From Prevotella sp. (GTDB taxonomy: Bacteria > Bacteroidota > Bacteroidia > Bacteroidales > Bacteroidaceae), in the NCBI GenBank assembly GCA_017650905.1, contig JAGCDZ010000056.1, positions 1-37,893 of the forward strand: a stretch of 37,893 bases of DNA, written 5' to 3'. Below the pieces are notes generated by a model. That model was not told where the DNA came from. It ran no database searches and saw only the letters and a list, made by a program, of their open reading frames with translations. The translations under genes and the position numbers were made by a program. Positions 7,296 to 16,095 of this stretch are shown here, in pieces (the first letter of the stretch is position 1; each line of letters starts with the position of its first letter).

Positions 7296-8801
7296 ATGAG
7301 TATTACTCGTATAGTAAGAAAGGTGTTTGAGTCTCGCCAACTGGAGTTGGAGAAGCATCAGAACGAGGGAAAGGCGTTGCAGGAAGCAGTGCTGGGTCGT
7401 TTGATTGTTGAGGCTAAGGACACGGAATATGGCCGTAATCATGCCTTTACCACGATGAAAGGCTATGAGGATTTTGCAAGGCATATTCCTATCAATACCT
7501 ATGAGGAACTGAAGGACAGCATCGACCGCATGCGACACGGAGAGGCGGATATCCTTTGGCCTGGTCGCGTGAAATGGTATGCCAAGTCGTCAGGCACAAC
7601 CAATGATAAGTCAAAGTTTATTCCTGTCAGTCGGGAGGGTTTGAAGCGGATGCATTACAAAGGCGGTTTCGATGCTGTGGCGATGTATCTGCAGAATAAT
7701 CCCCAATCTCGTATTTTCGACGGACGTGCACTGATTCTGGGTGGCAGTCATTCGCCGAACTATAATCTAAAGGGTTCTTTGGTGGGCGATCTCAGTGCTA
7801 TCCTGATAGAGAATATCAATCCGCTGGCTAATCTGGTGCGTGTTCCTAAGAAGAAGACGGCTCTGATTCCTGATTTCGAGATCAAGCGCGACAAGATAGC
7901 CCATGAGGCAATGAACAAGAATGTAACGAACATCTCTGGTGTGCCCTCGTGGATGCTCTCCGTGCTTACCAGGATGATGGAGATTACTGGCAAAACGCAC
8001 TTGGAGGAAGTATGGCCTAATCTTGAGATATTTTTCCACGGAGGTGTGGCCTTTACGCCTTATCGGAAACAATATGAGCAGCTCATCACTTCACCCAAGA
8101 TGCATTATATGGAAACGTATAATGCCAGCGAGGGATTCTTTGGCTTGCAGAACGATCCGAACGATAAGTCGATGCTGCTGATGCTCGATTATGATGTATT
8201 CTATGAGTTTATTCCGATGGATGGTGGCGATGCCGTTCCTCTCTGGGGTGTGGAGACAGGCAAGAACTATGCGATGGTGATTTCTACTTGTTGTGGACTC
8301 TGGCGATATGAGATAGGAGATACCATTCAGTTTACTTCAATTAATCCATATAAGTTTATCATCACGGGTCGCACGAAGCATTTTATCAATGCCTTTGGCG
8401 AAGAGCTTATTATTGACAATGCGGAGAAGGGGTTGGCCTATGCCTGTGAACAGACAGGGGCAGAGGTTTCTGAATACACCGCAGCACCCGTGTTTATGGA
8501 TGCGAATGCGAAGTGCCGTCACCAATGGCTTATCGAGTTTGCCAAGCGTCCTAAAGATCTGCAGTTGTTCTCAGACCTGCTCGACAAGCGCCTACAGGAG
8601 ATCAATTCCGACTATGAGGCTAAGCGCTATAAGAACATCACCCTGCAGCACCTCGAGATTATTGAGGCGCGTCCGAATCTCTTTAACGATTGGTTGAAAC
8701 TTCGCGGAAAATTGGGTGGACAGCATAAGGTACCCCGCTTGAGTAATAGCCGTGAGACCATAGAGCAACTGCTTGGGTTAAATAATGAAAGAATGAAATA
8801 A
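7296..8801 (+). CDS. GH3 (auxin-responsive promoter) family acyl-adenylating protein
   Basis: A member of the GH3 branch of the ANL adenylating enzymes, which in plants join amino acids to hormone carboxylates. The bacterial substrate is unknown. The 501-aa protein carries the three nucleotide-binding motifs: SSGTTNDKSK (residues 98-107), YNASEGFFG near 270, and YEIGD followed by the long FIITGRTKHFINAFGEE block. Its stop overlaps the next start by one base (TAATG), so the Ig-like lipoprotein is translationally coupled. The last codons contain an AATGAAAG-type repeat that is complementary to the signal-peptide region of the next gene. Confidence 0.9.
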   Translation: MSITRIVRKVFESRQLELEKHQNEGKALQEAVLGRLIVEAKDTEYGRNHAFTTMKGYEDFARHIPINTYEELKDSIDRMRHGEADILWPGRVKWYAKSSGTTNDKSKFIPVSREGLKRMHYKGGFDAVAMYLQNNPQSRIFDGRALILGGSHSPNYNLKGSLVGDLSAILIENINPLANLVRVPKKKTALIPDFEIKRDKIAHEAMNKNVTNISGVPSWMLSVLTRMMEITGKTHLEEVWPNLEIFFHGGVAFTPYRKQYEQLITSPKMHYMETYNASEGFFGLQNDPNDKSMLLMLDYDVFYEFIPMDGGDAVPLWGVETGKNYAMVISTCCGLWRYEIGDTIQFTSINPYKFIITGRTKHFINAFGEELIIDNAEKGLAYACEQTGAEVSEYTAAPVFMDANAKCRHQWLIEFAKRPKDLQLFSDLLDKRLQEINSDYEAKRYKNITLQHLEIIEARPNLFNDWLKLRGKLGGQHKVPRLSNSRETIEQLLGLNNERMK

Positions 8802-8907
8802 TGAAAGTAATTAGAAAGAAATATCAAATGCTTTTCAAGAGTGGAAAGGTGTACAAGAGAAATTCCTTGTACAGGGCTTTTCTCATTCTTTCATTCTTTC
8901 AATTATT
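8781..8907 (+). promoter_or_regulatory. Inverted repeat around the start of the Ig-like lipoprotein gene
   Basis: 8781-8798 (AATAATGAAAGAATGAAA) is complementary to 8889-8907 apart from one bulged base. The first arm ends just before the ATG at 8801. The second arm encodes part of the signal-peptide core. A stem of about 18 bp in the mRNA would enclose the start codon. The same layout occurs at 30531-30609. Confidence 0.5.
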
Positions 8908-10822
8908 CATTTTCTTCTCCTGTGCCCGAATGGGACAGCCCGATGGCGGCTGGTATGACGACGATCCTCCACAGGTAGTAGGGAGCACGCCAGAAGACAG
9001 GGCAACCAATGTCAAGACAAACAAAATTACCATCTATTTTGATGAATATATCAAGATTGATAATCCTACGGAAAAGGTAATCGTTTCGCCACCACAACTT
9101 GAAACACCGGAAATCAAGGGAGCTGGCAAGAAAATTGTGGTGGAGTTGAAAGATACGTTGAAAGAAAATTCCACCTATACCATCGACTTCAGCGATGCCA
9201 TTACTGACAATAATGAAGGTAATCCTATGGGCAACTATACCTTCACCTTTTCTACAGGTGAACAGATTGACACCTTTGAGATAGCCGGTTATGTATTAGA
9301 TGCCAGTAATCTGGAGCCTATCAAGGGTATTGCAGTGGGACTCTATGATGATTTGTCAGATACCGCTTTTACCACGAAGCCGTTGATGCGTATATCACGT
9401 ACGGACAGTCGAGGTCATTTTATAGTGAGGGGTGTGGCACCTGGTACCTATCGTGCATATGCCCTTCAGGATATGGATGGCGATTTCTGCTTCAAGCAGA
9501 TGAGTGAGATGATTGCCTTCACCCACGAGACATTTAGTCCTTCGTCGAAACCCGATACCCGTACGGACACAATCTGGCGTGATTCGCTGCATATCGATGC
9601 ATTTAGACAAGTGCCTTATACCCATTTCCTGCCCGACGATGTTACTCTCTTAGCGTTTACACATCCTCAGACAGACCGCTATCTGCTCAAGTCGGAACGT
9701 GCAGAGCCAGAAAAGTTCTCCTTATATTTCACTTATGGCGACTCTATACTGCCCGAAATCACAGGCCTGAACTTTAATGCTGACAGTGCTTTCGTCATCG
9801 AGAGCAACGAGAAGCGCGACACCATCCATTATTGGCTTCGTGATACAATGCTCATCAATCAGGACACCCTGCGGATGGATATTACCTATCAAATGACCGA
9901 TACGTTGGGAAATCTTGTGCTTAACACAGACTCTGCAGTAGAGATGCTGCCCAAGGTGTCGTATGAAAAGCGTATGAAGGAATTGAACAAGGAGATAGAG
10001 AAGTGGCAGAAGCAACAAGAGAAGAAAAAGAAAAATGACATGCCCTATGACTCCATCTATCCAATCAAGCCCTTAGAGCCCAAATATAATGTGCCTTCTT
10101 CTGCTACACCAGACTCGCGATTGACCATAGAGATGCCAACACCATTGGAGGTCTGTGATACATCGATGGTACATCTCTATTCGAAAATTGACACAGTATG
10201 GTATCAGGCTCCTTGTGAGTTCCGGCAAATGGCGAATTCAATGCGAAAATATGAACTGTTGGTTGATTGGCGACTGGAGACAGAATATAGCTTTGAGGTC
10301 GACTCTGCTGCTTTCATCGATATCTATGGCAAGGCATCGAAACCCTTTAAGCAAGGTATCAAGGTGAAAGGTCCTGATGAGTTCAGCCTGCTGATGGTGA
10401 ATGTCAGTGGCTTGGATGTGGCAGACACTTCGATTGTTGTGCAATTGTTAGATAATTCAGATAATCCAGTGAGAGAGGAGCGTGTGAAGAACGGTAGGGT
10501 GCGGTTTGAATACCTCGCATCAGGCAAGTACTATATGCGTGCCTTTGTGGATGCCAACGGCAATGGTATTTGGGATACTGGCGATTATGCAGCTGATCGA
10601 CAGGCTGAGTCGGTTTATTACTATTCTCAGCAGATAGAATGTAAGGAGAAATGGGATGTTACCAAGTCTTGGAATCTGACAGAGGTGGCCCGATTCCGCC
10701 AGAAGCCTGATGCCATCACCAAGCAGAAGCCCGATAAAGAAAAGAAGTTGAAGAACCGTAACTTTGAACGGGCTAAGCAGCTGGGAAAGGAATATCTCAA
10801 GACCAAGGGAGTGAACCTATAA
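8801..10822 (+). CDS. Ig-like (Big_5) domain lipoprotein
   Basis: A large envelope protein of 673 aa, probably surface or periplasmic and lipid-anchored. A positively charged N-terminus and hydrophobic stretch end at Phe-Ser-Cys near residue 40. Residues of about 55-153 form a Big_5-type Ig-like domain (pattern STPEDRATNVKTNKITIYFDEYI ending in FTFSTG, shown only in outline). A carboxypeptidase-regulatory-like segment follows (GYVLDASNLEPIKGI, then RGVAPGTYRAYA), and a similar tail appears near residue 580. The middle holds a charged, Lys-rich linker. The signal peptide is encoded by tandem TTTCATTC repeats. It is translationally coupled to the GH3 gene and followed by a DUF3108 gene. The function is unknown. 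Confidence 0.82.
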   Translation: MKVIRKKYQMLFKSGKVYKRNSLYRAFLILSFFQLFIFFSCARMGQPDGGWYDDDPPQVVGSTPEDRATNVKTNKITIYFDEYIKIDNPTEKVIVSPPQLETPEIKGAGKKIVVELKDTLKENSTYTIDFSDAITDNNEGNPMGNYTFTFSTGEQIDTFEIAGYVLDASNLEPIKGIAVGLYDDLSDTAFTTKPLMRISRTDSRGHFIVRGVAPGTYRAYALQDMDGDFCFKQMSEMIAFTHETFSPSSKPDTRTDTIWRDSLHIDAFRQVPYTHFLPDDVTLLAFTHPQTDRYLLKSERAEPEKFSLYFTYGDSILPEITGLNFNADSAFVIESNEKRDTIHYWLRDTMLINQDTLRMDITYQMTDTLGNLVLNTDSAVEMLPKVSYEKRMKELNKEIEKWQKQQEKKKKNDMPYDSIYPIKPLEPKYNVPSSATPDSRLTIEMPTPLEVCDTSMVHLYSKIDTVWYQAPCEFRQMANSMRKYELLVDWRLETEYSFEVDSAAFIDIYGKASKPFKQGIKVKGPDEFSLLMVNVSGLDVADTSIVVQLLDNSDNPVREERVKNGRVRFEYLASGKYYMRAFVDANGNGIWDTGDYAADRQAESVYYYSQQIECKEKWDVTKSWNLTEVARFRQKPDAITKQKPDKEKKLKNRNFERAKQLGKEYLKTKGVNL

Positions 10823-10846
10823 CATAAAGTGATAATAAGATTAAAA

Positions 10847-11662
10847 ATGAATATGACAATGAAAAGAATCGTAATTTACCTCTTTGCCCTTATGCCTTTG
10901 ATGGCTCATGCGCAGTGTGGCATTGAGAATACATCCTTTAAGTCAGGAGAGGTGCTGGAATATGACCTTAAGTTCAATTGGAAACTTATTTGGTTTACGG
11001 TAGGTACCGCAACGATGGACACCAAGATGACGAAGTTTGAAGGCAAGGATGCATGGCGTTCATATCTGATAACGAGAGGTAACAATACCCTCGACAAGTA
11101 TTTCACGATGCGTGACACCTTGCTTAGTTATTGTAATCCGGATCTTTCACCTCTTTATTTCCGTAAAGGAGCCCGTGAGGGAAGCCGTTACTATGTCGAT
11201 GAGGTGTGGTATTCTTATCCAGGTGGCAACTGTCAGTTGAAGAAGCATCGTATCGATGCCGATGGTGAGGTGCATTGGAAGACGAGTACCTACAAGAACT
11301 GTATCTACGACATGATGTCGATCTTCCTTCGTGCCCGCAATTTCGATGCATCGAAACTGAAGAAGGGTGAGGTCATTCCCATGCCTATCAGTGATGCTCG
11401 TCGTCTGTCAAACTCATGGTTGAGCTATCGTGGTAAGACCAATTACAAAATGGACAGCACCAAGGAGAAATTCCGCTGTCTGGTCTTCTCGTTCTGGGAG
11501 AACGAGGACGGTAAGAGTCATGAACTGATTCGCTTTTATGTGACAGACGATCAGAACCACATTCCCGTGCGTCTTGACATGTTCCTCAGTTTCGGTTCTG
11601 CCAAGGCCTTCCTCAAGAGTTATAAAGGGGTACGTGGTCCGATGACATCGAAAGTCAATTAA
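10847..11662 (+). CDS. DUF3108 domain-containing exported protein
   Basis: A predicted periplasmic protein of about 270 aa with a signal peptide (MKRIVIYLFALMPLMAHA then Gln-Cys). The phrase GEVLEYDLKFNW followed by GTATM at the mature N-terminus is typical of DUF3108. The function is unknown. The start is uncertain: a GTG at 10829 and ATGs at 10847, 10853 and 10859 are all in frame, and the last gives the most compact signal peptide. It follows the Ig-like lipoprotein by about 25 nt and is probably in the same operon. Its stop overlaps, on the opposite strand, the stop of the peptide gene at 11659-11778. Confidence 0.8.
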   Translation: MNMTMKRIVIYLFALMPLMAHAQCGIENTSFKSGEVLEYDLKFNWKLIWFTVGTATMDTKMTKFEGKDAWRSYLITRGNNTLDKYFTMRDTLLSYCNPDLSPLYFRKGAREGSRYYVDEVWYSYPGGNCQLKKHRIDADGEVHWKTSTYKNCIYDMMSIFLRARNFDASKLKKGEVIPMPISDARRLSNSWLSYRGKTNYKMDSTKEKFRCLVFSFWENEDGKSHELIRFYVTDDQNHIPVRLDMFLSFGSAKAFLKSYKGVRGPMTSKVN

Positions 11663-11778
11663 TCATTATAGTGGTGGGCCTGGTTCATGCCTCCCGTCAC
11701 TCTTGATAATTCATCCAAACTGAGCGGGCGTCGTTCTGGCGTCAGCTCTTTTTTGTTCTTTTGGGTATCTTTACTCAT
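11659..11778 (-). CDS. Putative double-glycine-leader peptide precursor (39 aa)
   Basis: A 39-codon ORF, too short for routine gene calling, 12 nt after the stop of the second ABC exporter and on the same strand. The N-terminal 17 residues are charged (Lys/Glu/Arg-rich). Residues 18-30 read PLSLDELSRVTGG, a textbook C39-peptidase leader end: Leu and Glu at the expected spacing, a hydrophobic Val at -4 and Gly-Gly at -2/-1. Residues 31-39, MNQAHHYND, would be the released product, only nine residues long with a His-His-Tyr centre. No Cys is present and no modification enzyme is nearby. The C39 exporter two genes upstream is the obvious processing partner. The ORF is directly visible; cleavage and export are inferred. 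Confidence 0.75.
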   Translation of the reverse strand: MSKDTQKNKKELTPERRPLSLDELSRVTGGMNQAHHYND

Positions 11779-11790
11779 CCTATCTTTGAT

Positions 11791-13959
11791 TTATAATTGG
11801 CGTATTGATAATTCATAGAAAAGTCCCTTGCGTGCCATTAGTTCTTCGTAAGTTCCCTGTTCGGCAATCTTACCTTTATCGAGTACAATGATACGATCGC
11901 AATGGCGAATGGTGGACAAACGTTGGGCAATGACGACACGGGTGCAGTGAAGCCGGTCGAGATTTTCACTGACCTGTTTCTGCGAGATATTATCGAGTGC
12001 AGATGTGGCCTCGTCGAAGAAGATGATGTCAGGCTTGGATATCAGTGCCCTGGCGATGAGAATGCGCTGCTTCTGACCGCCGCTGAAACCACTGCCGCTT
12101 TCATTGACTAATGTGTTCAAGCCCATAGGCATCCTGCGTACATCCTCCTCAAGACTAGCCATCCGCAAGGCATCCCAGGCATCTTCATGAGTGGCCCATG
12201 GAGCCGTAATGGTGATATTCTGGAACAAATCACCCGTAAAGAGATTGCCACTTTGCAGACAGCAACCTATCTTACGCCGCAAACTGGTCTTGTCAACTTT
12301 AGCCAGGTCGTAGTTATCGTAATAGATACCACCGGAGAGCGGTTGTTCAAAGCCTAACAACAGGCGCATGAACGTAGACTTACCACTTCCTGATTTGCCA
12401 ACAAGGCCTACATACTCGCCAGGCTCTATGCGTAACGATAGATTATCGAGCACCAGAGGCCCTTCTTCTTCATAGCGGAAACTTAGTCCGCTTACATCAA
12501 TGCCACCCAACAGGTCTTCTACTTGTGGGGCTTTGGCTTCCATTTCAGGAACAGCTTCCAGAATAGGTTTCACAGATCTCAAAAGGGGCTTTATCCTGGC
12601 CAATGAAGGTACTACATTTTTCATCTCTGCCATAGCTGCCGTCATCATACCGAATGCAGAACTGAAGGCGATATAGTCTGACGGGGCAATGTTGTTGGAT
12701 AAGGTAGACCAGAAGATGAGCATGGTGCCTCCGATACTGAGGAAAGCTGTCAGAGCAGTATATAAGCGGGAGATAAAGGCAGGATTATAGAGCGGTTTCG
12801 CCTGGTCTGTATAATGGTCAAGCCATCTGGTAAACGCACGGTTCTCAGAACCTGTCAGTTTGATTTTCTGAATACCGGCAAACATATTATATTCCAGACC
12901 ACTGAGCTTGGTGGCCTTTTCTGTGTACATGGTTTGAATTCTGACCGTACGCCTGTATACCAGTACAAGGATTAAGACCTGAAGGGCGAGAATGCCAAGG
13001 GCTGGGAAGAGCAGATACTTTCCGTATATCCACAATTGCATGAGGTAAATCAGAGAAAGAACAGCTGAAAGACCTGCACCAATAATGGTTTCATTGATCA
13101 TGCCAGAAAGCACAGATACATTATTCAATTTAGCACTCAGTTCACCGCTCGCATGTTTTGAGAAGAAAGTAGGCGAGAGCAAGAAGGTGCGTGCCATGAT
13201 AGAGTTTTGGGTGTGAAGGTCTACGATATGCTGTACACGCGTGATGTAGAGATTGCGGGTGAGTGTGAGCAACATTGTACCGACGGTGGCACCTAGCAAC
13301 AATCCCGTGATAGGCAATAGATCGGAAGAGTCGCCGGTTGGAATCACCGTGTCGAAAATGAGTTTGTTGGCCATCGGGGTAAACATACCCAGCAAAACCA
13401 CGACGAGGGCCGCCAGACAGAGCATCGAAGCATTGGGCCCGGAGACCACATCCCAGGCAAAATTAATAAGATCTTTGATGTCTAGGGCACGTAGCGGCAA
13501 GGGTTTGGTAAACTGAATGGCCGTAGGCTTCAGTTCGTGTTCCATCTCCTTCTTGTTGATAGTCCTTATAATACCGTTATGGTCACGATAATAATAGCCC
13601 AATCCACTACTGGTAGGTATTAGTGCCAACAACTGACCATCTTTGGCATAGCCAAGTAGGGGACCGACACATTCGTGCCACCATTCACCAATCAGTCGGA
13701 TACGGCGCATAAGGATACCACGGGGCCGAAGAATACCCATTAGCTGCTCCTCTGGAGAGAAGATATCATTTTCCTCCAAGTCGTAGTCCTTGATGTCTAA
13801 GGCATCGAGCAATTGTCTGAGTGCCGATTGGCTCGTCTGGGGAATTGCCCTTTTCTTGCGCAAGAATCCTAATCTTTGGGCACCACGGTCCAAAGCTTCT
13901 GCAAGGAGGGTTTTCTCCAGTTGCTTTCGTTTGTTGATCTGTTTAATATAGATGGCCAT
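11791..13959 (-). CDS. NHLP-type bacteriocin export ABC transporter, permease/ATPase without peptidase
   Basis: The second half-exporter of a peptide export system, 722 aa. Residues 1-160 form a soluble N-terminal domain without a C39 catalytic Cys. About five transmembrane segments follow, then an ATPase domain: Walker A GKSGSGKST, signature FSGGQKQR, Walker B IIFFDEATSALD. The switch (H-loop) position reads VIAQRLSTI: Gln (codon at 11923-11925) replaces the usual His, so one ATP site may be degenerate if it pairs with the C39 exporter. The gene starts 2 nt after the stop of that exporter and ends 12 nt before the peptide ORF. The overall architecture matches the permease/ATPase subunit of NHLM/NHLP clusters. 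Confidence 0.88.
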   Translation of the reverse strand: MAIYIKQINKRKQLEKTLLAEALDRGAQRLGFLRKKRAIPQTSQSALRQLLDALDIKDYDLEENDIFSPEEQLMGILRPRGILMRRIRLIGEWWHECVGPLLGYAKDGQLLALIPTSSGLGYYYRDHNGIIRTINKKEMEHELKPTAIQFTKPLPLRALDIKDLINFAWDVVSGPNASMLCLAALVVVLLGMFTPMANKLIFDTVIPTGDSSDLLPITGLLLGATVGTMLLTLTRNLYITRVQHIVDLHTQNSIMARTFLLSPTFFSKHASGELSAKLNNVSVLSGMINETIIGAGLSAVLSLIYLMQLWIYGKYLLFPALGILALQVLILVLVYRRTVRIQTMYTEKATKLSGLEYNMFAGIQKIKLTGSENRAFTRWLDHYTDQAKPLYNPAFISRLYTALTAFLSIGGTMLIFWSTLSNNIAPSDYIAFSSAFGMMTAAMAEMKNVVPSLARIKPLLRSVKPILEAVPEMEAKAPQVEDLLGGIDVSGLSFRYEEEGPLVLDNLSLRIEPGEYVGLVGKSGSGKSTFMRLLLGFEQPLSGGIYYDNYDLAKVDKTSLRRKIGCCLQSGNLFTGDLFQNITITAPWATHEDAWDALRMASLEEDVRRMPMGLNTLVNESGSGFSGGQKQRILIARALISKPDIIFFDEATSALDNISQKQVSENLDRLHCTRVVIAQRLSTIRHCDRIIVLDKGKIAEQGTYEELMARKGLFYELSIRQL

Positions 13960-13961
13960 GG

Positions 13962-16094
13962 CTATTCACTTCTCATTAAATCTCTGTAAAGTCCTTCCTG
14001 TTCTATCAGTTGGTCGTGGGTGCCGCGCTGCAGGATTTTCCCTTGGTCCATGACGAGTATTTCGTCACAGTCACGGATAGTTGAGAGACGGTGGGCAATA
14101 ATAATCTGTGTGGGTCCCATCATCCGAATCGCGGCCATTACCTCATCCTCAGTTTTCGGATCAAGGGCAGAAGTGGCCTCGTCCATGATTAGCACGGCAG
14201 GTTCCTTGGCTAAGGCAGTAGCAATTTCCATTCTCTGGCGCTGACCACCAGAGAAGTTTTGTCCGCCTCTGACGAGTATTGTTCCGAAACCATCAGGACG
14301 ACTGACGATGTCATCACGTATCTGGGCATCGTTACAAGCCATCATCAGGGTAAAGTCTTCAATGCTTTCGTCCCACATGCGGATATTCTGTGCAACGGTA
14401 TCGTCGAAGAGCACCACATTCTGGTCGATGACGGCCACAGAATTTGTCAATTCCTCAGAAGAGATGCTTTCAATGGGTCTTCCATCAAAAAGTATTTCTC
14501 CTGACCAAGGCTTGTATAAGCCAGAAATAAGTTTGGCAAGTGTCGATTTTCCACAACCGCTGCTACCCACGAAGGCCACACTGCGGCCTGGTTCTATTCG
14601 CAAGTTGAAGTTCTCGATGAGTGGAGGCAGCAGGGTAGAATACCCAAAGGTGACGTTTTTGAGTTCCACAAGTCCACCCAATTTGCCCTCATACATGTCG
14701 CCCTCATTCTCACGATGGTCTTCTGGAAATTTCATCACATCTTCGATGCGCTCCATCTGACTGCGCATCACCACGATGTTCTTTGAAGCGTTGACGATGT
14801 CATTGACTGGTGAAAGAAACGACGACATGAAACCCTGGAAGGCCAGGAGCATACCCACAGACAGTTCGCCTTTCAGAATGAGCAGAGCACCAAGTACAAG
14901 AATGGTGGTGTTGACCAGTCCGTTCACGAGAATAGGTAGTAGTCCCATCTTCAGTTGTTGGTCTGTGGCATTACCTTCCATATTGAATTTCTTGGCCCAA
15001 AGACCACTCCAGTATTCAAAGAAACCAGTTTCAGCGCCGGCAGCCTTGATACTTTCCATGTTGTCTATACAAGATACGGTCGCTGAGAAATATTTGCCTG
15101 TGCTCTGTTCCATCGAATGGATGAGATTGATGCGTTGAGCAGAATGGTATTGTACGATGACCAGATTGACCACAGCAGCAATGATGCCTACCAAAGTCAG
15201 TGTCACCGAATAGCTGAGCATCAGGGCGAGATAGAGTCCGAGTAAGGCGATGTTGATGATTTGTGGAGCCAGCACTTCCACGAGCGAGTGGGTAATAGTC
15301 TCATTCAGGTGCTGACGCTGCTGTAGCTCACCCACGCTTCGCATGGCAAAGAATGAAATGGGCAGTCGCAGCACGTGGTTGAGATACTTCACATTTCCTT
15401 TCAGTGCCAGCGATCCTGCTATTCGTTTGGCATAACGTGCCTGTAGTAATACCAGTACAAATTGGAACAAAGCCACCGTTCCCATGAGCAGGAAAAAGGT
15501 AGAACTCCAGTCACGATTCTTGCCTGAAAGAATCTCATCCAGGAACGTACGGGTAAAAAGTGGAATGACGAGTGCAACAAAAGCAGCTAAAAGGGCGAAG
15601 ACAAAGGTGAGCCAGAAAGCCTCGCCTGCGCCTTGCAGGTATTTTCTGACATACGATAAGATACGGGTACGATGTCCGTCTTGTTCAAAGGCCTCCGTTG
15701 GGGCAAATGTCAGTGCCACACCCGTGAAGGATTTCCTGAAATCATCGATGGGAACTTCTACAGGACCAGCATTGGGGTCGTTCAGACAGGCGGCCCCTTT
15801 CTTAAATCCTCTGAAGACGACAAAATGATTAAAGTTCCAATGGATGATAGCGGGCTGCATGCCCTCGAGGGCCTCGGGTGTCACCTGATAACCCTTTGCC
15901 TTTAAGCCGTACTTTTTGGCAGCTAATACAATATCTTTTGCAGAACTGCCATCACGTGAAACGCCACAGGCTGCACGTACCTTTTCCAAGGGCAGCCACT
16001 TGCCGTAATGCGCCAGAATCATTGTCAGTGAGGCAGCGCCACACTCTACAGATTCCATCTGCATTACCATTGGCATTTTCACGACCTTGCTCAT
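13962..16094 (-). CDS. C39 peptidase-containing bacteriocin export ABC transporter (NHLP family)
   Basis: Removes a double-glycine leader and exports the released peptide across the inner membrane. The 710-aa protein has an N-terminal C39 peptidase domain with Gln12 (oxyanion hole), Cys18 (ESVECGAASL), His90 (FNHFVVF) and Asp106 (LNDPN). A six-helix membrane domain (about residues 160-440) and an ATPase follow: Walker A GSSGCGKST, signature FSGGQRQR, Walker B VLIMDEATSALD, and an intact H-loop His (IIIAHRLST). It starts 1 nt after the HlyD-like gene and is followed at once by the second ABC half. The likely local cargo is the 39-aa precursor at 11659-11778. Confidence 0.93.
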   Translation of the reverse strand: MSKVVKMPMVMQMESVECGAASLTMILAHYGKWLPLEKVRAACGVSRDGSSAKDIVLAAKKYGLKAKGYQVTPEALEGMQPAIIHWNFNHFVVFRGFKKGAACLNDPNAGPVEVPIDDFRKSFTGVALTFAPTEAFEQDGHRTRILSYVRKYLQGAGEAFWLTFVFALLAAFVALVIPLFTRTFLDEILSGKNRDWSSTFFLLMGTVALFQFVLVLLQARYAKRIAGSLALKGNVKYLNHVLRLPISFFAMRSVGELQQRQHLNETITHSLVEVLAPQIINIALLGLYLALMLSYSVTLTLVGIIAAVVNLVIVQYHSAQRINLIHSMEQSTGKYFSATVSCIDNMESIKAAGAETGFFEYWSGLWAKKFNMEGNATDQQLKMGLLPILVNGLVNTTILVLGALLILKGELSVGMLLAFQGFMSSFLSPVNDIVNASKNIVVMRSQMERIEDVMKFPEDHRENEGDMYEGKLGGLVELKNVTFGYSTLLPPLIENFNLRIEPGRSVAFVGSSGCGKSTLAKLISGLYKPWSGEILFDGRPIESISSEELTNSVAVIDQNVVLFDDTVAQNIRMWDESIEDFTLMMACNDAQIRDDIVSRPDGFGTILVRGGQNFSGGQRQRMEIATALAKEPAVLIMDEATSALDPKTEDEVMAAIRMMGPTQIIIAHRLSTIRDCDEILVMDQGKILQRGTHDQLIEQEGLYRDLMRSE

Positions 16095-16095
16095 A

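Noticed and set aside
11781-11788. A perfect TATCTTTG -7 element on the + strand.
   Set aside because: It points into the antisense strand of the exporter operon. No -33 is present, no CA follows, and no + gene lies downstream.
15672-15905. Plus-strand frames opposite the exporter genes as possible antisense peptides.
   Set aside because: There are no promoters, leader motifs or signal peptides. They are explained by codon bias of the minus-strand genes.
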